Source: Bacteroidales bacterium M6
GTDB lineage: Bacteria > Bacteroidota > Bacteroidia > Bacteroidales > Muribaculaceae
NCBI GenBank assembly: GCA_001689485.1
Contig: LUJQ01000021.1
Coordinates: 159,056 to 223,055 of the forward strand
Direction: 5' to 3'
Length of the DNA: 64,000 nt
The position numbers and the translations under genes are program-made. Shown in pieces: positions 26,663 to 35,890 of the stretch (positions are counted from its first letter, which is position 1; each line of letters opens with the position of its first letter). The notes under the pieces were generated by a model. It was not told the origin of the DNA. It did no database searches and saw only the letters and a program-made list of their open reading frames with translations.

Positions 26663-27976
26663 TCAGCTTATAACCGATACCTTCACACGGGTGTTTTTAA
26701 GCTTATAGGGAGCAACATCCTCAACAACTTTGGCTGCTTTCGAACGAGGCACGGCAACGATTGCGTTATGGTCGCCCACCACGATTTTACCGACCTCATC
26801 CTTAGCCAGTCCCCCTTTCTGCATCAGGAACCCGGCAACATCACCACGTGATATTTTTTCCTTTTTACCGGCATTGATGTATAATGTCGCCACATCGCTG
26901 CGGATGCCGTCGGCAGAGGCGTTGCCCGGGAAATGCTCACGTTCCCATGAAACATATTCAGGCACATCCTCCTCTTCCGAAATAATGGTGTAGACAGTGC
27001 CTGATGCACCCATACGTGCGGTGCGCCCGTTCCTATGCGTCCAGCTTTCAGCCGACGGTGGAAGATGATAGTGGATTATATAGGTAACATCGTCGATATC
27101 CAGGCCCCGTGAGCCGAGGTCGGTCGACACAAGCACCGGGGTGGTGCCGTTGTTGAAAAGGTCGATGGCAAGCTGGCGCTCACGCTGCTCAAGTCCCCCG
27201 TGATACAGCCCTGCAGGGAAATGTTGCTTCTTAAGGTAGTCATATACACGCTGGGCGCTTTCGCGATGGTTCACAAACACTATGGCGCGCCCGTTATCGA
27301 GCGAATGCAGAAGGTCGGCAAGGGTGTTGAGTTTGTCGCGTTCATAAGATGTGACCTTCATCACCTGCAACCGTCCCCCTCCGTCGCCACGGGTGGTGAA
27401 ATCCACCGTCTCAGCCCCGTCCATCGGTAGGAAAGGGGGCATTTCGTCAAGCCTGGTGGCTGAAGTGAGCATTACAAGGCCGGGCGACTTTATGCGGCGG
27501 GCAATGCGGCGCATCTCGTCCTGGAAACCTAGTTCAAGCATTTTGTCATATTCGTCGAGCACCAAGCCCCCCACCCCTGCCACATCGAGTGTGCCACGGG
27601 TTATATGGTCAAGCAGACGCCCCGGGGTTGCAACCACAATGTCGGGCATGACCGAGAGGGAGTTTACTTCGTCGGCCATGGAGTGGCCTCCATAAAATGC
27701 CACGGTTTTAAACCCTGCCGCGACCGGGCGGATAACGTCGGCAATCTGCAACACCAATTCGCGTGCAGGCGCCATAATCACAGCCTGTATGGTACCATCG
27801 GACGGTTTCAACTCACGCAGCAAACGTATGGCAAAAGCCGCCGTCTTACCTGACCCGGTAGGGGAAAGCAGTATTATCTTCCGCGCGGAGGTACCCGCCA
27901 TAAGCTGTTGCATTTCGTTCAGTGCCACAATGTTGTGACGCTCGCGCAACCGTTCTATAATAGTTTTTATATCCAT
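26663..27976 (-). CDS. DEAD-box RNA helicase with DbpA-type RNA-binding domain
   Basis: ATP-dependent RNA helicase, probably for ribosome assembly. The 437-residue product has Walker A SPTGSGKT (38-45), PARELVLQ, TPGR, the DEAD box in the form DEYD (141-144), TSAT (171-174), and in the second domain VLVSTDLGSRGLDI and HRNGRTARMG. The C-terminal 75 residues (LYINAGKKEKISRGDVAGFL onward) form a DbpA-like RRM, which in E. coli DbpA recognises 23S rRNA helix 92. The start is taken at MDIKTIIERL; the frame runs upstream into the lipoprotein gene and has no helicase sequence there. The lipoprotein gene ends 52 bases upstream, so they may be co-transcribed. Confidence 0.92.
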   Translation of the reverse strand: MDIKTIIERLRERHNIVALNEMQQLMAGTSARKIILLSPTGSGKTAAFAIRLLRELKPSDGTIQAVIMAPARELVLQIADVIRPVAAGFKTVAFYGGHSMADEVNSLSVMPDIVVATPGRLLDHITRGTLDVAGVGGLVLDEYDKMLELGFQDEMRRIARRIKSPGLVMLTSATRLDEMPPFLPMDGAETVDFTTRGDGGGRLQVMKVTSYERDKLNTLADLLHSLDNGRAIVFVNHRESAQRVYDYLKKQHFPAGLYHGGLEQRERQLAIDLFNNGTTPVLVSTDLGSRGLDIDDVTYIIHYHLPPSAESWTHRNGRTARMGASGTVYTIISEEEDVPEYVSWEREHFPGNASADGIRSDVATLYINAGKKEKISRGDVAGFLMQKGGLAKDEVGKIVVGDHNAIVAVPRSKAAKVVEDVAPYKLKNTRVKVSVIS

Positions 27977-28028
27977 TGTCTTATTACGTAAGGGATTGGA
28001 GAAGATTTCATCGTCGTTTCTGTGGCCG

Positions 28029-28556
28029 TCACGGGCGCACCACACGGTATTCCCCGTTCGGCCCCCCTGCCACGGTATATTTCCTTAAGGCATAAGGATG
28101 GTCGGAATCCGCGGCAGGCCCTGCCGTAGGCAACCCGTAGTTTGAATAAACCGAGTAACGGCTGCCGCATTTCGCACAATAGGCGTCATGTTTATCCTCG
28201 TCGACACGTATCCTTATATCAGGTTTGTTTTCCACAGGGCAGGAGAGGTCGTAGGCGGCAGGGCGTCCGTTTATATCCCCCACGAGCAGCACCCCGCCGT
28301 AGCCTGTCTGCATCATTGCCGTATATGGGAAATTCTGCGGGATGCCTTCCGACAGGATAAACATCTTATGGTCGAGAGCCGACGGCACACCGTATTTCGT
28401 CCATCCAGGCTCCGTGGCAAACACAATCCACACCCCGGCAGGCGGTGTGCGGTCATCGTCGACATGTTTGCACCCGGCAAGGATAAACACCAGGGACATG
28501 ATAGCGGCCACATGCCTGAACCGCGCTTTAAATCCAAATATCACCTTACGCATCAT
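28029..28556 (-). CDS. Lipoprotein with a degenerate Rieske-like C-terminal domain
   Basis: A 175-residue protein with a lipobox at VFILAGC (Cys29), so it should be lipid-anchored in the envelope. The C-terminal part has SCPVEN, then CAKCGSRYSVYSNYG and TAGPA, which resembles the small Rieske-like lipoproteins found in Bacteroidetes. The canonical Rieske ligands CxH and CxxH are not there: only three cysteines and no His occur at the ligand places. It may therefore bind a different metal or none. The gene sits alone between a terminator and the helicase gene. Confidence 0.6.
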   Translation of the reverse strand: MMRKVIFGFKARFRHVAAIMSLVFILAGCKHVDDDRTPPAGVWIVFATEPGWTKYGVPSALDHKMFILSEGIPQNFPYTAMMQTGYGGVLLVGDINGRPAAYDLSCPVENKPDIRIRVDEDKHDAYCAKCGSRYSVYSNYGLPTAGPAADSDHPYALRKYTVAGGPNGEYRVVRP

Positions 28557-28607
28557 GACAATATTAACAACCGTACACTTTGAAATGACCTATGCCACAA
28601 TAACAAA

Positions 28608-28646
28608 TTTCACGCGGCGCGTATTTTTTTGCCGCGCCGCGTGAAA
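28608..28646 (-). terminator. GC-rich hairpin ending the pyrE-SRPBCC transcript
   Basis: TTTCACGCGGCGCG (28608-28621) and CGCGCCGCGTGAAA (28633-28646) are perfect reverse complements around an 11-base loop. It lies 25 bases past the stop of the SRPBCC gene and is followed on the minus strand by TTTGTTATTG. Confidence 0.7.
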
Positions 28647-28670
28647 CTGTTATGTCAGTGCAAATTATGT

Positions 28671-29090
28671 TTAACGGCTCAGACCGGCCATCAATTCGCC
28701 GAACTTGTCGGCCGCTTTCTGCAACTGCGGGCCGATAAGCGGGCGCAACATGGCGGGAATCTCAACGTTTATCACGGTCTGGACTTCGGATGAAGCTTCC
28801 GACAACGGTTTGATGTCGACCTCCATTGTCAGTGGCACAGGCGATGATTTGGTGCCGAACACCACTTTCGAAGGGCGCACACGATCGGTGACATGGAATG
28901 CGATTTCGCCCACCTGCGGGGTGACGATGCTTATGCTGTCGGCCGAGAACCGCACTTCGCCAACCTGGGCGCGCTGTTCATCGGTAAGCGAGTCAAGCGC
29001 ACCCTGAAGGTGGCTCAAATCACTGAAACGTTCGAATAATTCCTCAGCCGGACGCCCGACCGTTTGCGGTTTGCTTGTATATGTTGCCAT
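28671..29090 (-). CDS. SRPBCC (START-like) family protein
   Basis: A 139-residue protein of the helix-grip fold, a hydrophobic-ligand-binding family related to polyketide cyclases. It begins MATYTSKPQTVGRPAEELFE, followed by FSDLSHLQGAL, then the alternating strands of the fold and a long C-terminal helix (LIGPQLQKAADKFGELM). No catalytic residue can be named. It follows pyrE by 40 bases on the same strand and likely shares its transcript. No signal peptide, so cytoplasmic. Confidence 0.8.
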   Translation of the reverse strand: MATYTSKPQTVGRPAEELFERFSDLSHLQGALDSLTDEQRAQVGEVRFSADSISIVTPQVGEIAFHVTDRVRPSKVVFGTKSSPVPLTMEVDIKPLSEASSEVQTVINVEIPAMLRPLIGPQLQKAADKFGELMAGLSR

Positions 29091-29130
29091 TTATATTGCT
29101 TGTTAATAACCGGTAAACCGAAACGGCGGA

Positions 29131-29784
29131 TTACTCGATGGTGTTGTCGCGATGGGGTGCCCAATGTCCTGGATCCTCACGCCATTGCTGAAGGGTGGCT
29201 ATATCTTTCTTGTCGATAAACCCGGTCTGGAGCGCGACCTCGAGAAGGGCATCATAATTACTGAGGGTCAGAAGCTTGATTCCGGCCTCTTTAAAGCGCT
29301 GCTCGGCAAGGGGGAACCCGTAGGTGAACATTGCCACCATACCCACAACCTCGGCCCCGGCGGCACGGATAGCCTCGGCGGCCTTAAGGCTGCTCTGACC
29401 TGTCGAAATCAAATCCTCGATAACAATCACCTTCTGGCCGATTGTAAGGTTGCCTTCTATAAGGTTTTCCAATCCGTGATCCTTGGGCGACGAGCGCACA
29501 TAGATGTAGGGAAGCCCCATGGCGTCAGCCACAAGCGCACCCTGCGCAATCGCGCCGGTTGCCACACCTGCAACCACATCAGGCGTATCGAAATTCTCCA
29601 TAATCGTGCGGCACAGCTCGGTTTTGATAAACGAGCGCACCTGGGGATAGGAGAGGGTGCGGCGGTTGTCGGTATATATCGGGGAAGTCCATCCCGAAGC
29701 CCAAGTGAAAGGCAGATCGGGTTGAAGTTTGATAGCACTTACATTCAGAAGTTTCTCGGCAAGGAGATGTTCAAGTTGTTTCAT
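29131..29784 (-). CDS. pyrE: Orotate phosphoribosyltransferase
   Basis: Forms orotidine 5'-phosphate from orotate and PRPP in pyrimidine synthesis. The 217-residue protein has the flexible-loop lysine motif SSPKDHGLENLIEG (about 98-111) and the PRPP-binding loop VIVIEDLISTGQSS (119-132). Length is normal. A -7 box CAAAATTA (plus-strand reading, 29841-29848; TAATTTTG on the minus strand) lies about 57 bases upstream of the start, though no -33 box is clear. The 220 bases to the TamB gene hold nothing else I can name. Confidence 0.96.
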   Translation of the reverse strand: MKQLEHLLAEKLLNVSAIKLQPDLPFTWASGWTSPIYTDNRRTLSYPQVRSFIKTELCRTIMENFDTPDVVAGVATGAIAQGALVADAMGLPYIYVRSSPKDHGLENLIEGNLTIGQKVIVIEDLISTGQSSLKAAEAIRAAGAEVVGMVAMFTYGFPLAEQRFKEAGIKLLTLSNYDALLEVALQTGFIDKKDIATLQQWREDPGHWAPHRDNTIE

Positions 29785-30004
29785 TCTGTTGGGAATTTAA
29801 TCAAATGAAGGAAGTTTCCGGCCTTCCACGCCGGAGACCACAAAATTACTCATTTTTCCGCAAAACCGCCCTACCGGCAGGCGCTTTTTTTGTGATGCGC
29901 AATATCGGGGTCACCGAAGCCATCCTGACTTTTCCCACAAGGCCGGGACATTCCGAAAAAGCCGGATAAAAATCAAAGGAATTAAGGAAAAAACCACCGC
30001 GACA

Positions 30005-33000
30005 TCACTCCTTCTTTTTCTTCCTGAATGCCCGCAGGAATGAGAAGAAACTGTCGAAATCGCGTTTCAGAACCACACCTACACCCTGCGTAGTGTGGGC
30101 CGTGCGCAAATAATAATTCTGGTCATTGTAGCGGTTATAGGCTTTAAGGCGCCACATCCCTTCGCGGTCGAGGATATACTCCAGGTCGAAATCGCCGATA
30201 AACTGGTTGGAGTTCAAACTATTATCCCTATAGCCGAAATTCCCGTTAAAAAGCAGCCTGTTGTTGAGCAGCCGCGACGAAAGCGCCACGTCGACCTCTA
30301 CATCCGAGAAATCCCCCCTGTCGCTGCGGAAGGTCGGGGCGATGTTCCAGTTGTCGGAAATCTGCCCTAACAGGTTGCCGAGCTGCGACGAAATGGTGGA
30401 TGACGCCACCGATACCAGTTCGTTCCCCTTGGTGGTCGACGTCATATATTCGGGCGTATAGAACCTGTTCAGGGCCAGCAGGTAGATAATCTGCCTGTTC
30501 ATCATATCGTCGGTGCTGATAATGGATCGCACCTTGCGGTATATATCCGTTGTAAGCGTAGGGAATTCAAGGTCGAAGGTTATTTCCGGCTGTCGGATAT
30601 CGCCGTTGACTTTCATCAAGGCATGCACAGGCACATTGGTGCGGTTCAAATCCTTATCCTGCAAAAACGATTCATCGAGGTCGCTCAGGTTGGCATTAAG
30701 CGAATAAACGGCCTGGATTTTCAACTGCGCCCCGTATGGGTCGCCGTTAAACACAATCTCGCTACCCGGCTTGATTGTGAAATCCTTGATTATCACATCC
30801 TGCAACGTAAAATTATAGTCCCCACGGTCGAGCGTATAGGTGCCATACATCTTCAAATCGCTGTTGGCCGACCCGTAGTCCATCCGCAGATGGCCGCTGC
30901 CGTAGGCACGGATGCGGTCGCCACCCACAGGGTCCATCACCAGCACGATCTGCGCATCGGGGGTGACACGCATCTGGAGCGATATGTTGTAGTCCGACGG
31001 CTCATCATCGCTGTGGGCATCGACCATGGCTTTAAGGCGGTTGACCAAATCCATCGAAGTGTCGCGGTGCAACAGCACAGTGTCTGCAAGCTCGCCCGAA
31101 AGTTTCCCCTTGTCGCGGAACGTGAGGAACGAGTACTCGTCGGCCACCTCCTGGTCGGAAAGGACGAATGTGAATGTGGAACGCGGCGCCGTGGCCATAT
31201 CCACCGAAATGTCTATGCGCCCCGGCTCACCCTTTACAAAGGCCGACCCGTTGCCGTAGATTTTACCATGCCACACAGGGTTTTCACGGGGCGTCTCGTT
31301 ATACGACAGGAAATCGTGGGCGCCCGACAGGCCGAACTCAAACCGTGGTTCCTTGAAAAACACATGCTTCACCCAGCCGTTGAGCCGGGCGGCATGCCCT
31401 TCCACATCGTAAATCGTAATACCGTTCAAATCAATCAGCCCCGGCCGGAAATGCACCGAATCGGTGGCGGTGTAATATGTGTTTGTGAAATTCACCTTCA
31501 ACCTGAGGTCGTCGGCAAACACATCCCCTTCGAGGTCGATATATTTGAAATTCCCGAAAATGCGTGCACGCCCCGATGCGTGCCCGGTTATGTCGGATGC
31601 AAAAGCCTCCATGTAGGGTTGCATGAACCCCACGTTGGCATGGTCGACATTGAATGTGATGTCGAGCGAATCGTTAAGCGGGAAAATGGCACCGTCGACA
31701 AACGAACGCCGCCCCTTCTCCTGGTCGATTTCGGCATCAAGAGTAATGGCCTTGTTTTCGGCCACCCAACGGCTTTTCACAACCGCGTCACCTAAAACGG
31801 TCTTGTTATAGCTTATCCCCTTAACATGCAGACCGGGGGTTTCCAAAACCGGCTCGGACGACAGAAGACGTGAGGCATAGAACGTACCCGAAGCGTCACC
31901 ACCAAGCATGACCTTATCTATCCCAAGCGATTCAAAAAGGTAATCAAGGCTGAAATTGCGAAGGTCGAGTGTAAGGAGCGATGCGGCATCAGCCGACACC
32001 GTGCCCCCGATTTTGACAAACTGGTTGCTTCTGTGCACGTTGATGCCCTCAACCGATATATCCCCCGGACTTGTCACGGTTATTTTGGCAGGGTTCACCG
32101 TCCAGGTCGAATCGTTGAAAGTAAGGTTGCCGGGAAGCAGGTTTATGCGTGTGACCAAACGGGTATCGGTGTCGGCCCCCGCAGCCACACCGCCTGCCAG
32201 GTCGGCAGCATCCTCACGCGAGAATGTCGTCACCGCGCCTACCGAACCTTCATAGGCACGGGCACGGTCGATTTTCCACGACACCCCGGTATGTATGTAG
32301 TCACGGTTGCCCGTGTTTTGAGTCAGCAATGTCATTGGGCCGTTTTTAGTCGGCACTTTGGTCGTAAGGTCTAACCCGGAGCTGCCGTCGGCGCCGTTTA
32401 CAAACGCCGAAAGGCGGGTATCCTCAATCAGCTTGGTGCCTTGGCGCAGGAATGGCGCATCAAGCCTCAAAGCCATGTCGTGCGTCAGGTCGCTGACCTC
32501 CCCGGCAATCGAAACAGGATAAATCACACTGAGTGGCAGATGGAAGAACTCGGCAAGTTTTTCGGTTTCCTTGACAGTCAAACGGAATGTGAAGTCGTTG
32601 ACACGCCCCGACTGGTTCTCGCGATGCATCTCGCCCCCGGTCAGCGAGGGATATGCTTGCGACAGGATGTCGCGTGCTGTGGCCGCTATGTGCGGGAAAT
32701 CATACTCGCCGCGCACCTCGCCGTCGAGATAGTCGCTCCTGAGGGTCACCAAAGCCGAATCAGCCGACAAATGCAGGTTGTGCAGCTCTAACGGCTGGCC
32801 TACGGCAGGAGCAAACCTGAAATCCGACACGGTGATGTAGCCGGTCATGTTGTCGAGACGCGCGCCTGCCATGGCGACATCTACCAGCGCACAGGCCGAA
32901 GCACCGGGATATTTCCCCCACAGGTTGAGTGCCGACGGCACAAAACGGTCTACCCTCCCCTGCAACTCCACCAGTTTATGACCATGCGCAAACGACCACA

Positions 33001-34531
33001 CACCCCTGAGGTCGAAAGCCGCATCCGGGTTGTCAAGCGTGACCCGGCCACGAACCATACTGTTTTCCAAAGTCGCTTCGGCAGCGAAATCGGAATATGT
33101 ATATCCCTTAAGTTGTATGCGGTCGAGATTGACCTCCGCACTGCCCGACAACCTGCCCTTGAGCGACGCAATTTCAGCCGTCACAACCCCTTCGGCCTCA
33201 CCGAGGTCTGCATTCCCGGCAAGCAAGCCTATGTTCACCGCATCGGAGGTGGTGATTTCCGCCCATGCCGAAAAATCATCCTTCGAGTCAACGGCGCCTT
33301 GTACAAGTATATCAAGCCCCCCTGCGGCAGTGGAAATGCCTAACGAGGCATCAAAACTCCCCCCGGTCATCCCCCCGTCACCGGAAACGGCAACAGTGCC
33401 TGCATCGTCCAACAGACGCACCACACCTTTGTCCAAAGGCTTGAAACATCCTGCAATCCTCCCTATCTCCTCACCCATGGCAGCAACCGACAGATTGCGA
33501 ACCGACAACACACGCGAAGTGCGGTTCCGTATGTCGCGCGCCATCCCGGCAATGTCGGCCTTCAACCCCCTGCTGCCCCTTAATGACACATTGAAACCGA
33601 CTTCGGCAAGATTCCCCGACAGTTCCAACCGGCGTATGTCTATCTTATCCGCAACATCATCGAAACCGGCAACGAACGGCGCAAAATCCGACAGCGACAC
33701 GTGGCTTCCCGGGGCGACAGCCAGTTCCACCTTCTCCGTTTCAAGCGAACGGCCTATTGAACCCAGGCCGTTCAGCGGGAGTGAAACATCATTCAGAAGC
33801 AGGTTCGATTTAGGAAGTGTCAATGCGAAATTACGCACGGAAATCAGCGAATCCGCAACATGGGCTTCCATCGAAAGGTTCTCAAGGCGGAAACCGCTCC
33901 GCTCCACAAACCCCATACGCTTGATATTGGCAACGAAATCGTTGTTGCGCAACCTCGGAAGCCTTATGTCGGCACGGAGATGCGACACCGCGACATGGTT
34001 TGGGTTGAACGTATCACCCCCAGGTTCCGACAGCACATCGTAGCTCACCTTCGACGAACGGAGCAACACCGTGTTTATCCTCAAATCAAATGCCGTAGGA
34101 GGTTTCGACGGGTCTTTGGGCTTAAGCGCATCTATAATCGGCTGGATATTGAGCGGCGCCCCGGGCGAAGCCTTCTCCAGGCGCGCATCCATGCCTGTCA
34201 ACTCCACGTAATTAACCGTCACCGGGTCGTCCGACACAAGGCTCCACAATCGCACGCCCGCACCTAGCCGCCGGGCTGTAAGCACCGTATCGCCAGGAGC
34301 GGTTTCAACCACCACGTCGCGCAGGACCACACGGTTAAACGGCACAATCCCCAGCCCCCCTATGCTGACCCTGCAATGGAGCAATTCCGACAGGCTGCGT
34401 TCACATTGGCGGGCTATGCGCTGCTGAACCGGCGTGACCGACAAGGCCACGTAGGTGACCGCGGGAACAACCACTGCCAGGCAGATGGCTATAACCACGA
34501 AAAAACGTAATACACGATACAGCAATTTCAC
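30005..34531 (-). CDS. TamB-like translocation and assembly protein
   Basis: A 1508-residue periplasm-spanning protein of the TamB/AsmA-like family (DUF490), which in other bacteria helps deliver phospholipid to, or assemble proteins in, the outer membrane. A single N-terminal membrane helix (LRFFVVIAICLAVVVPAVTYVAL) is followed by an extended beta-rich taco-like region. The C-terminal DUF490 domain covers about the last 350 residues, including the blocks GDYNFTLQDVIIKDF and SQLGNLLGQISDNWNI. The end is basic (RAFRKKKKE). It is divergent from a small outer-membrane barrel gene, with which it shares only the 120-base gap. No TamA-type gene is present in the window. Confidence 0.88.
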   Translation of the reverse strand: MKLLYRVLRFFVVIAICLAVVVPAVTYVALSVTPVQQRIARQCERSLSELLHCRVSIGGLGIVPFNRVVLRDVVVETAPGDTVLTARRLGAGVRLWSLVSDDPVTVNYVELTGMDARLEKASPGAPLNIQPIIDALKPKDPSKPPTAFDLRINTVLLRSSKVSYDVLSEPGGDTFNPNHVAVSHLRADIRLPRLRNNDFVANIKRMGFVERSGFRLENLSMEAHVADSLISVRNFALTLPKSNLLLNDVSLPLNGLGSIGRSLETEKVELAVAPGSHVSLSDFAPFVAGFDDVADKIDIRRLELSGNLAEVGFNVSLRGSRGLKADIAGMARDIRNRTSRVLSVRNLSVAAMGEEIGRIAGCFKPLDKGVVRLLDDAGTVAVSGDGGMTGGSFDASLGISTAAGGLDILVQGAVDSKDDFSAWAEITTSDAVNIGLLAGNADLGEAEGVVTAEIASLKGRLSGSAEVNLDRIQLKGYTYSDFAAEATLENSMVRGRVTLDNPDAAFDLRGVWSFAHGHKLVELQGRVDRFVPSALNLWGKYPGASACALVDVAMAGARLDNMTGYITVSDFRFAPAVGQPLELHNLHLSADSALVTLRSDYLDGEVRGEYDFPHIAATARDILSQAYPSLTGGEMHRENQSGRVNDFTFRLTVKETEKLAEFFHLPLSVIYPVSIAGEVSDLTHDMALRLDAPFLRQGTKLIEDTRLSAFVNGADGSSGLDLTTKVPTKNGPMTLLTQNTGNRDYIHTGVSWKIDRARAYEGSVGAVTTFSREDAADLAGGVAAGADTDTRLVTRINLLPGNLTFNDSTWTVNPAKITVTSPGDISVEGINVHRSNQFVKIGGTVSADAASLLTLDLRNFSLDYLFESLGIDKVMLGGDASGTFYASRLLSSEPVLETPGLHVKGISYNKTVLGDAVVKSRWVAENKAITLDAEIDQEKGRRSFVDGAIFPLNDSLDITFNVDHANVGFMQPYMEAFASDITGHASGRARIFGNFKYIDLEGDVFADDLRLKVNFTNTYYTATDSVHFRPGLIDLNGITIYDVEGHAARLNGWVKHVFFKEPRFEFGLSGAHDFLSYNETPRENPVWHGKIYGNGSAFVKGEPGRIDISVDMATAPRSTFTFVLSDQEVADEYSFLTFRDKGKLSGELADTVLLHRDTSMDLVNRLKAMVDAHSDDEPSDYNISLQMRVTPDAQIVLVMDPVGGDRIRAYGSGHLRMDYGSANSDLKMYGTYTLDRGDYNFTLQDVIIKDFTIKPGSEIVFNGDPYGAQLKIQAVYSLNANLSDLDESFLQDKDLNRTNVPVHALMKVNGDIRQPEITFDLEFPTLTTDIYRKVRSIISTDDMMNRQIIYLLALNRFYTPEYMTSTTKGNELVSVASSTISSQLGNLLGQISDNWNIAPTFRSDRGDFSDVEVDVALSSRLLNNRLLFNGNFGYRDNSLNSNQFIGDFDLEYILDREGMWRLKAYNRYNDQNYYLRTAHTTQGVGVVLKRDFDSFFSFLRAFRKKKKE

Positions 34532-34561
34532 ATCGCGAAGTTAAGGATTTTTTCCGTTTTG

Positions 34562-34592
34562 TTTGTTATATCCTTCGGATTAGTTACCTTTG
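34562..34592 (+). promoter_or_regulatory. Promoter of the small outer-membrane barrel gene
   Basis: TTTG (34562-34565), 19 bases, TACCTTTG (34585-34592), a full consensus match. Transcription should start near 34599. This excludes the in-frame start at 34590 and supports the ATG at 34656. Confidence 0.75.
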
Positions 34593-34655
34593 CCCGACAT
34601 CAGGCCGATTGCCGGGAGTCCCCGGCAAGGATTTTCATGCCATATTTTCACACCG

Positions 34656-35159
34656 ATGAGACTAAAGACAGCGCTATCAGCAGCAATTGCATTCACTGCA
34701 CTTACAGCCGCAGCCGACGAATATTCAGGAGAGAAAACCCTCGGCCTGCAAACAGGCTATATAACCTACAACCAATCGGCAGTTGCAGGAATCGAATTCA
34801 CCTACCGGTTTAACCGAAACTTCCGGCTGGCGCCGAGCGTCAACTACGTATTCCGCCATAAAAGCGTCGACGCGCTCATGATCAACCTCAACGCCCAGGT
34901 CCCTTTCCCATTTGCCGGAAAATGGGAGGTATTCCCGCTGGCAGGTATAAATTATTCGAGCTGGAACTACCATAAAGGCACTGCCACCGACAATAACCCT
35001 GATGTTGCCTCACGCGTTACACGTTTCGGGCTGAACCTAGGCGCCGGAATCGGTGTAGCAGCCACCTCTACCCTCCGCCTAAGTCTCACGGCCGACTATG
35101 TGTTTATAAAGCACTTCGGCGGCTGCAACATCCTCGCCAAAATCGCCTACAAGTTCTGA
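34656..35159 (+). CDS. Small outer-membrane beta-barrel protein
   Basis: A 167-residue protein with a signal peptide (MRLKTALSAAIAFTALTAAA) followed by alternating amphipathic strands such as LGLQTGYITYNQS, IEFTYRFNRNFRLAPSVNYVF and RLSLTADYVFIKHF, and a terminal aromatic residue (AKIAYKF), the usual last-strand signature for insertion by BAM. The size suits an eight-stranded OmpA/OmpW-like barrel without a soluble domain. Ligand and role are unknown. It is followed by ferritin after 79 bases and could share its promoter with it. Confidence 0.8.
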   Translation: MRLKTALSAAIAFTALTAAADEYSGEKTLGLQTGYITYNQSAVAGIEFTYRFNRNFRLAPSVNYVFRHKSVDALMINLNAQVPFPFAGKWEVFPLAGINYSSWNYHKGTATDNNPDVASRVTRFGLNLGAGIGVAATSTLRLSLTADYVFIKHFGGCNILAKIAYKF

Positions 35160-35238
35160 TAACGGCACCGTTGCAGAAAGCCCCCGTCAGAACACAACCT
35201 CACAACAACAGCTTGTAAACCAATTAAAATCTAAAAAT

Positions 35239-35760
35239 ATGCTTAACAAGAACGTAGAACAGGCTATAAACGCCCAAATCAATGCCGAATTCTGGTCGGC
35301 CTACCTCTATCTGTCAATGTCGATGCACTTCGCCAACAAAGGCTACAACGGCATCGCCAACTGGTTCCAGATCCAGTTCAAAGAGGAACAGGACCATGCC
35401 ACAATCTTCATGAACTACATCAACTCACGCGACGGCAAAGTGCTCCTCGCCCCCATCGAAGGGGTTGACACCGAATGGGCATCGCCCATCGACGCCTTCA
35501 AAGCAACCCTCGCCCACGAGCAGAAGGTAACGGCACTTATCAACAACATCTATGCCATCGCAGTCGAGGAAAAAGACTACGCCACACAAAACACCCTCCA
35601 GTGGTTCATCAGCGAGCAGGTTGAGGAAGAGGAAACCGCACGCGGATTCATCGACGCCCTCGAAAAAATCGGCGACAACGGCTACGGGCTCTACATGTTC
35701 GACAAAGAACTCGCTGCCCGCACCTATAATACCCCCGCCCCCCTCGCCTCCAAAGCCTGA
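35239..35760 (+). CDS. Ferritin (non-haem, FtnA type)
   Basis: Iron-storage protein that oxidises Fe(II) and stores it in a 24-subunit shell. The 173-residue protein keeps the ferroxidase-centre residues at the numbering used for E. coli FtnA: Glu17, Tyr24, Glu50, His53, Glu94 and Gln127. The helix sequence EEQDHA and the EQVEEEE run are typical. There is no haem-binding Met motif of bacterioferritin. A perfect 40-base palindromic terminator follows 20 bases after the stop. Confidence 0.95.
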   Translation: MLNKNVEQAINAQINAEFWSAYLYLSMSMHFANKGYNGIANWFQIQFKEEQDHATIFMNYINSRDGKVLLAPIEGVDTEWASPIDAFKATLAHEQKVTALINNIYAIAVEEKDYATQNTLQWFISEQVEEEETARGFIDALEKIGDNGYGLYMFDKELAARTYNTPAPLASKA

Positions 35761-35780
35761 TTCACAAAACACATATAAAT

Positions 35781-35820
35781 ATAAAAAATGGTCTGAAAAA
35801 TTTTTCAGACCATTTTTTAT
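35781..35820. terminator. Perfect bidirectional terminator
   Basis: ATAAAAAATGGTCTGAAAAA is followed directly by its exact reverse complement, giving 20-bp arms with A and T runs on both outer sides. It can terminate ferritin on the plus strand and the glycosyltransferase operon on the minus strand. Confidence 0.9.
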
Positions 35821-35890
35821 ATTTAACCCCATCCATTTGTACCTCGCAACTACTCAGCAATCAGGATTGGCTCTGATAACTGGCCTGTAC

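Noticed and set aside
26663..27976. DEYD instead of DEAD as a sign of inactivation of the helicase
   Set aside because: The catalytic D and E are kept, the third position varies among active family members, and all other helicase motifs are intact.
30623..31795. Long plus-strand open frame opposite the TamB gene
   Set aside because: It is antisense to TamB, has low-complexity His/Arg/Val-rich composition and no recognisable motif. GC-rich codon use in TamB explains it. Similar shadows oppose most large genes here.
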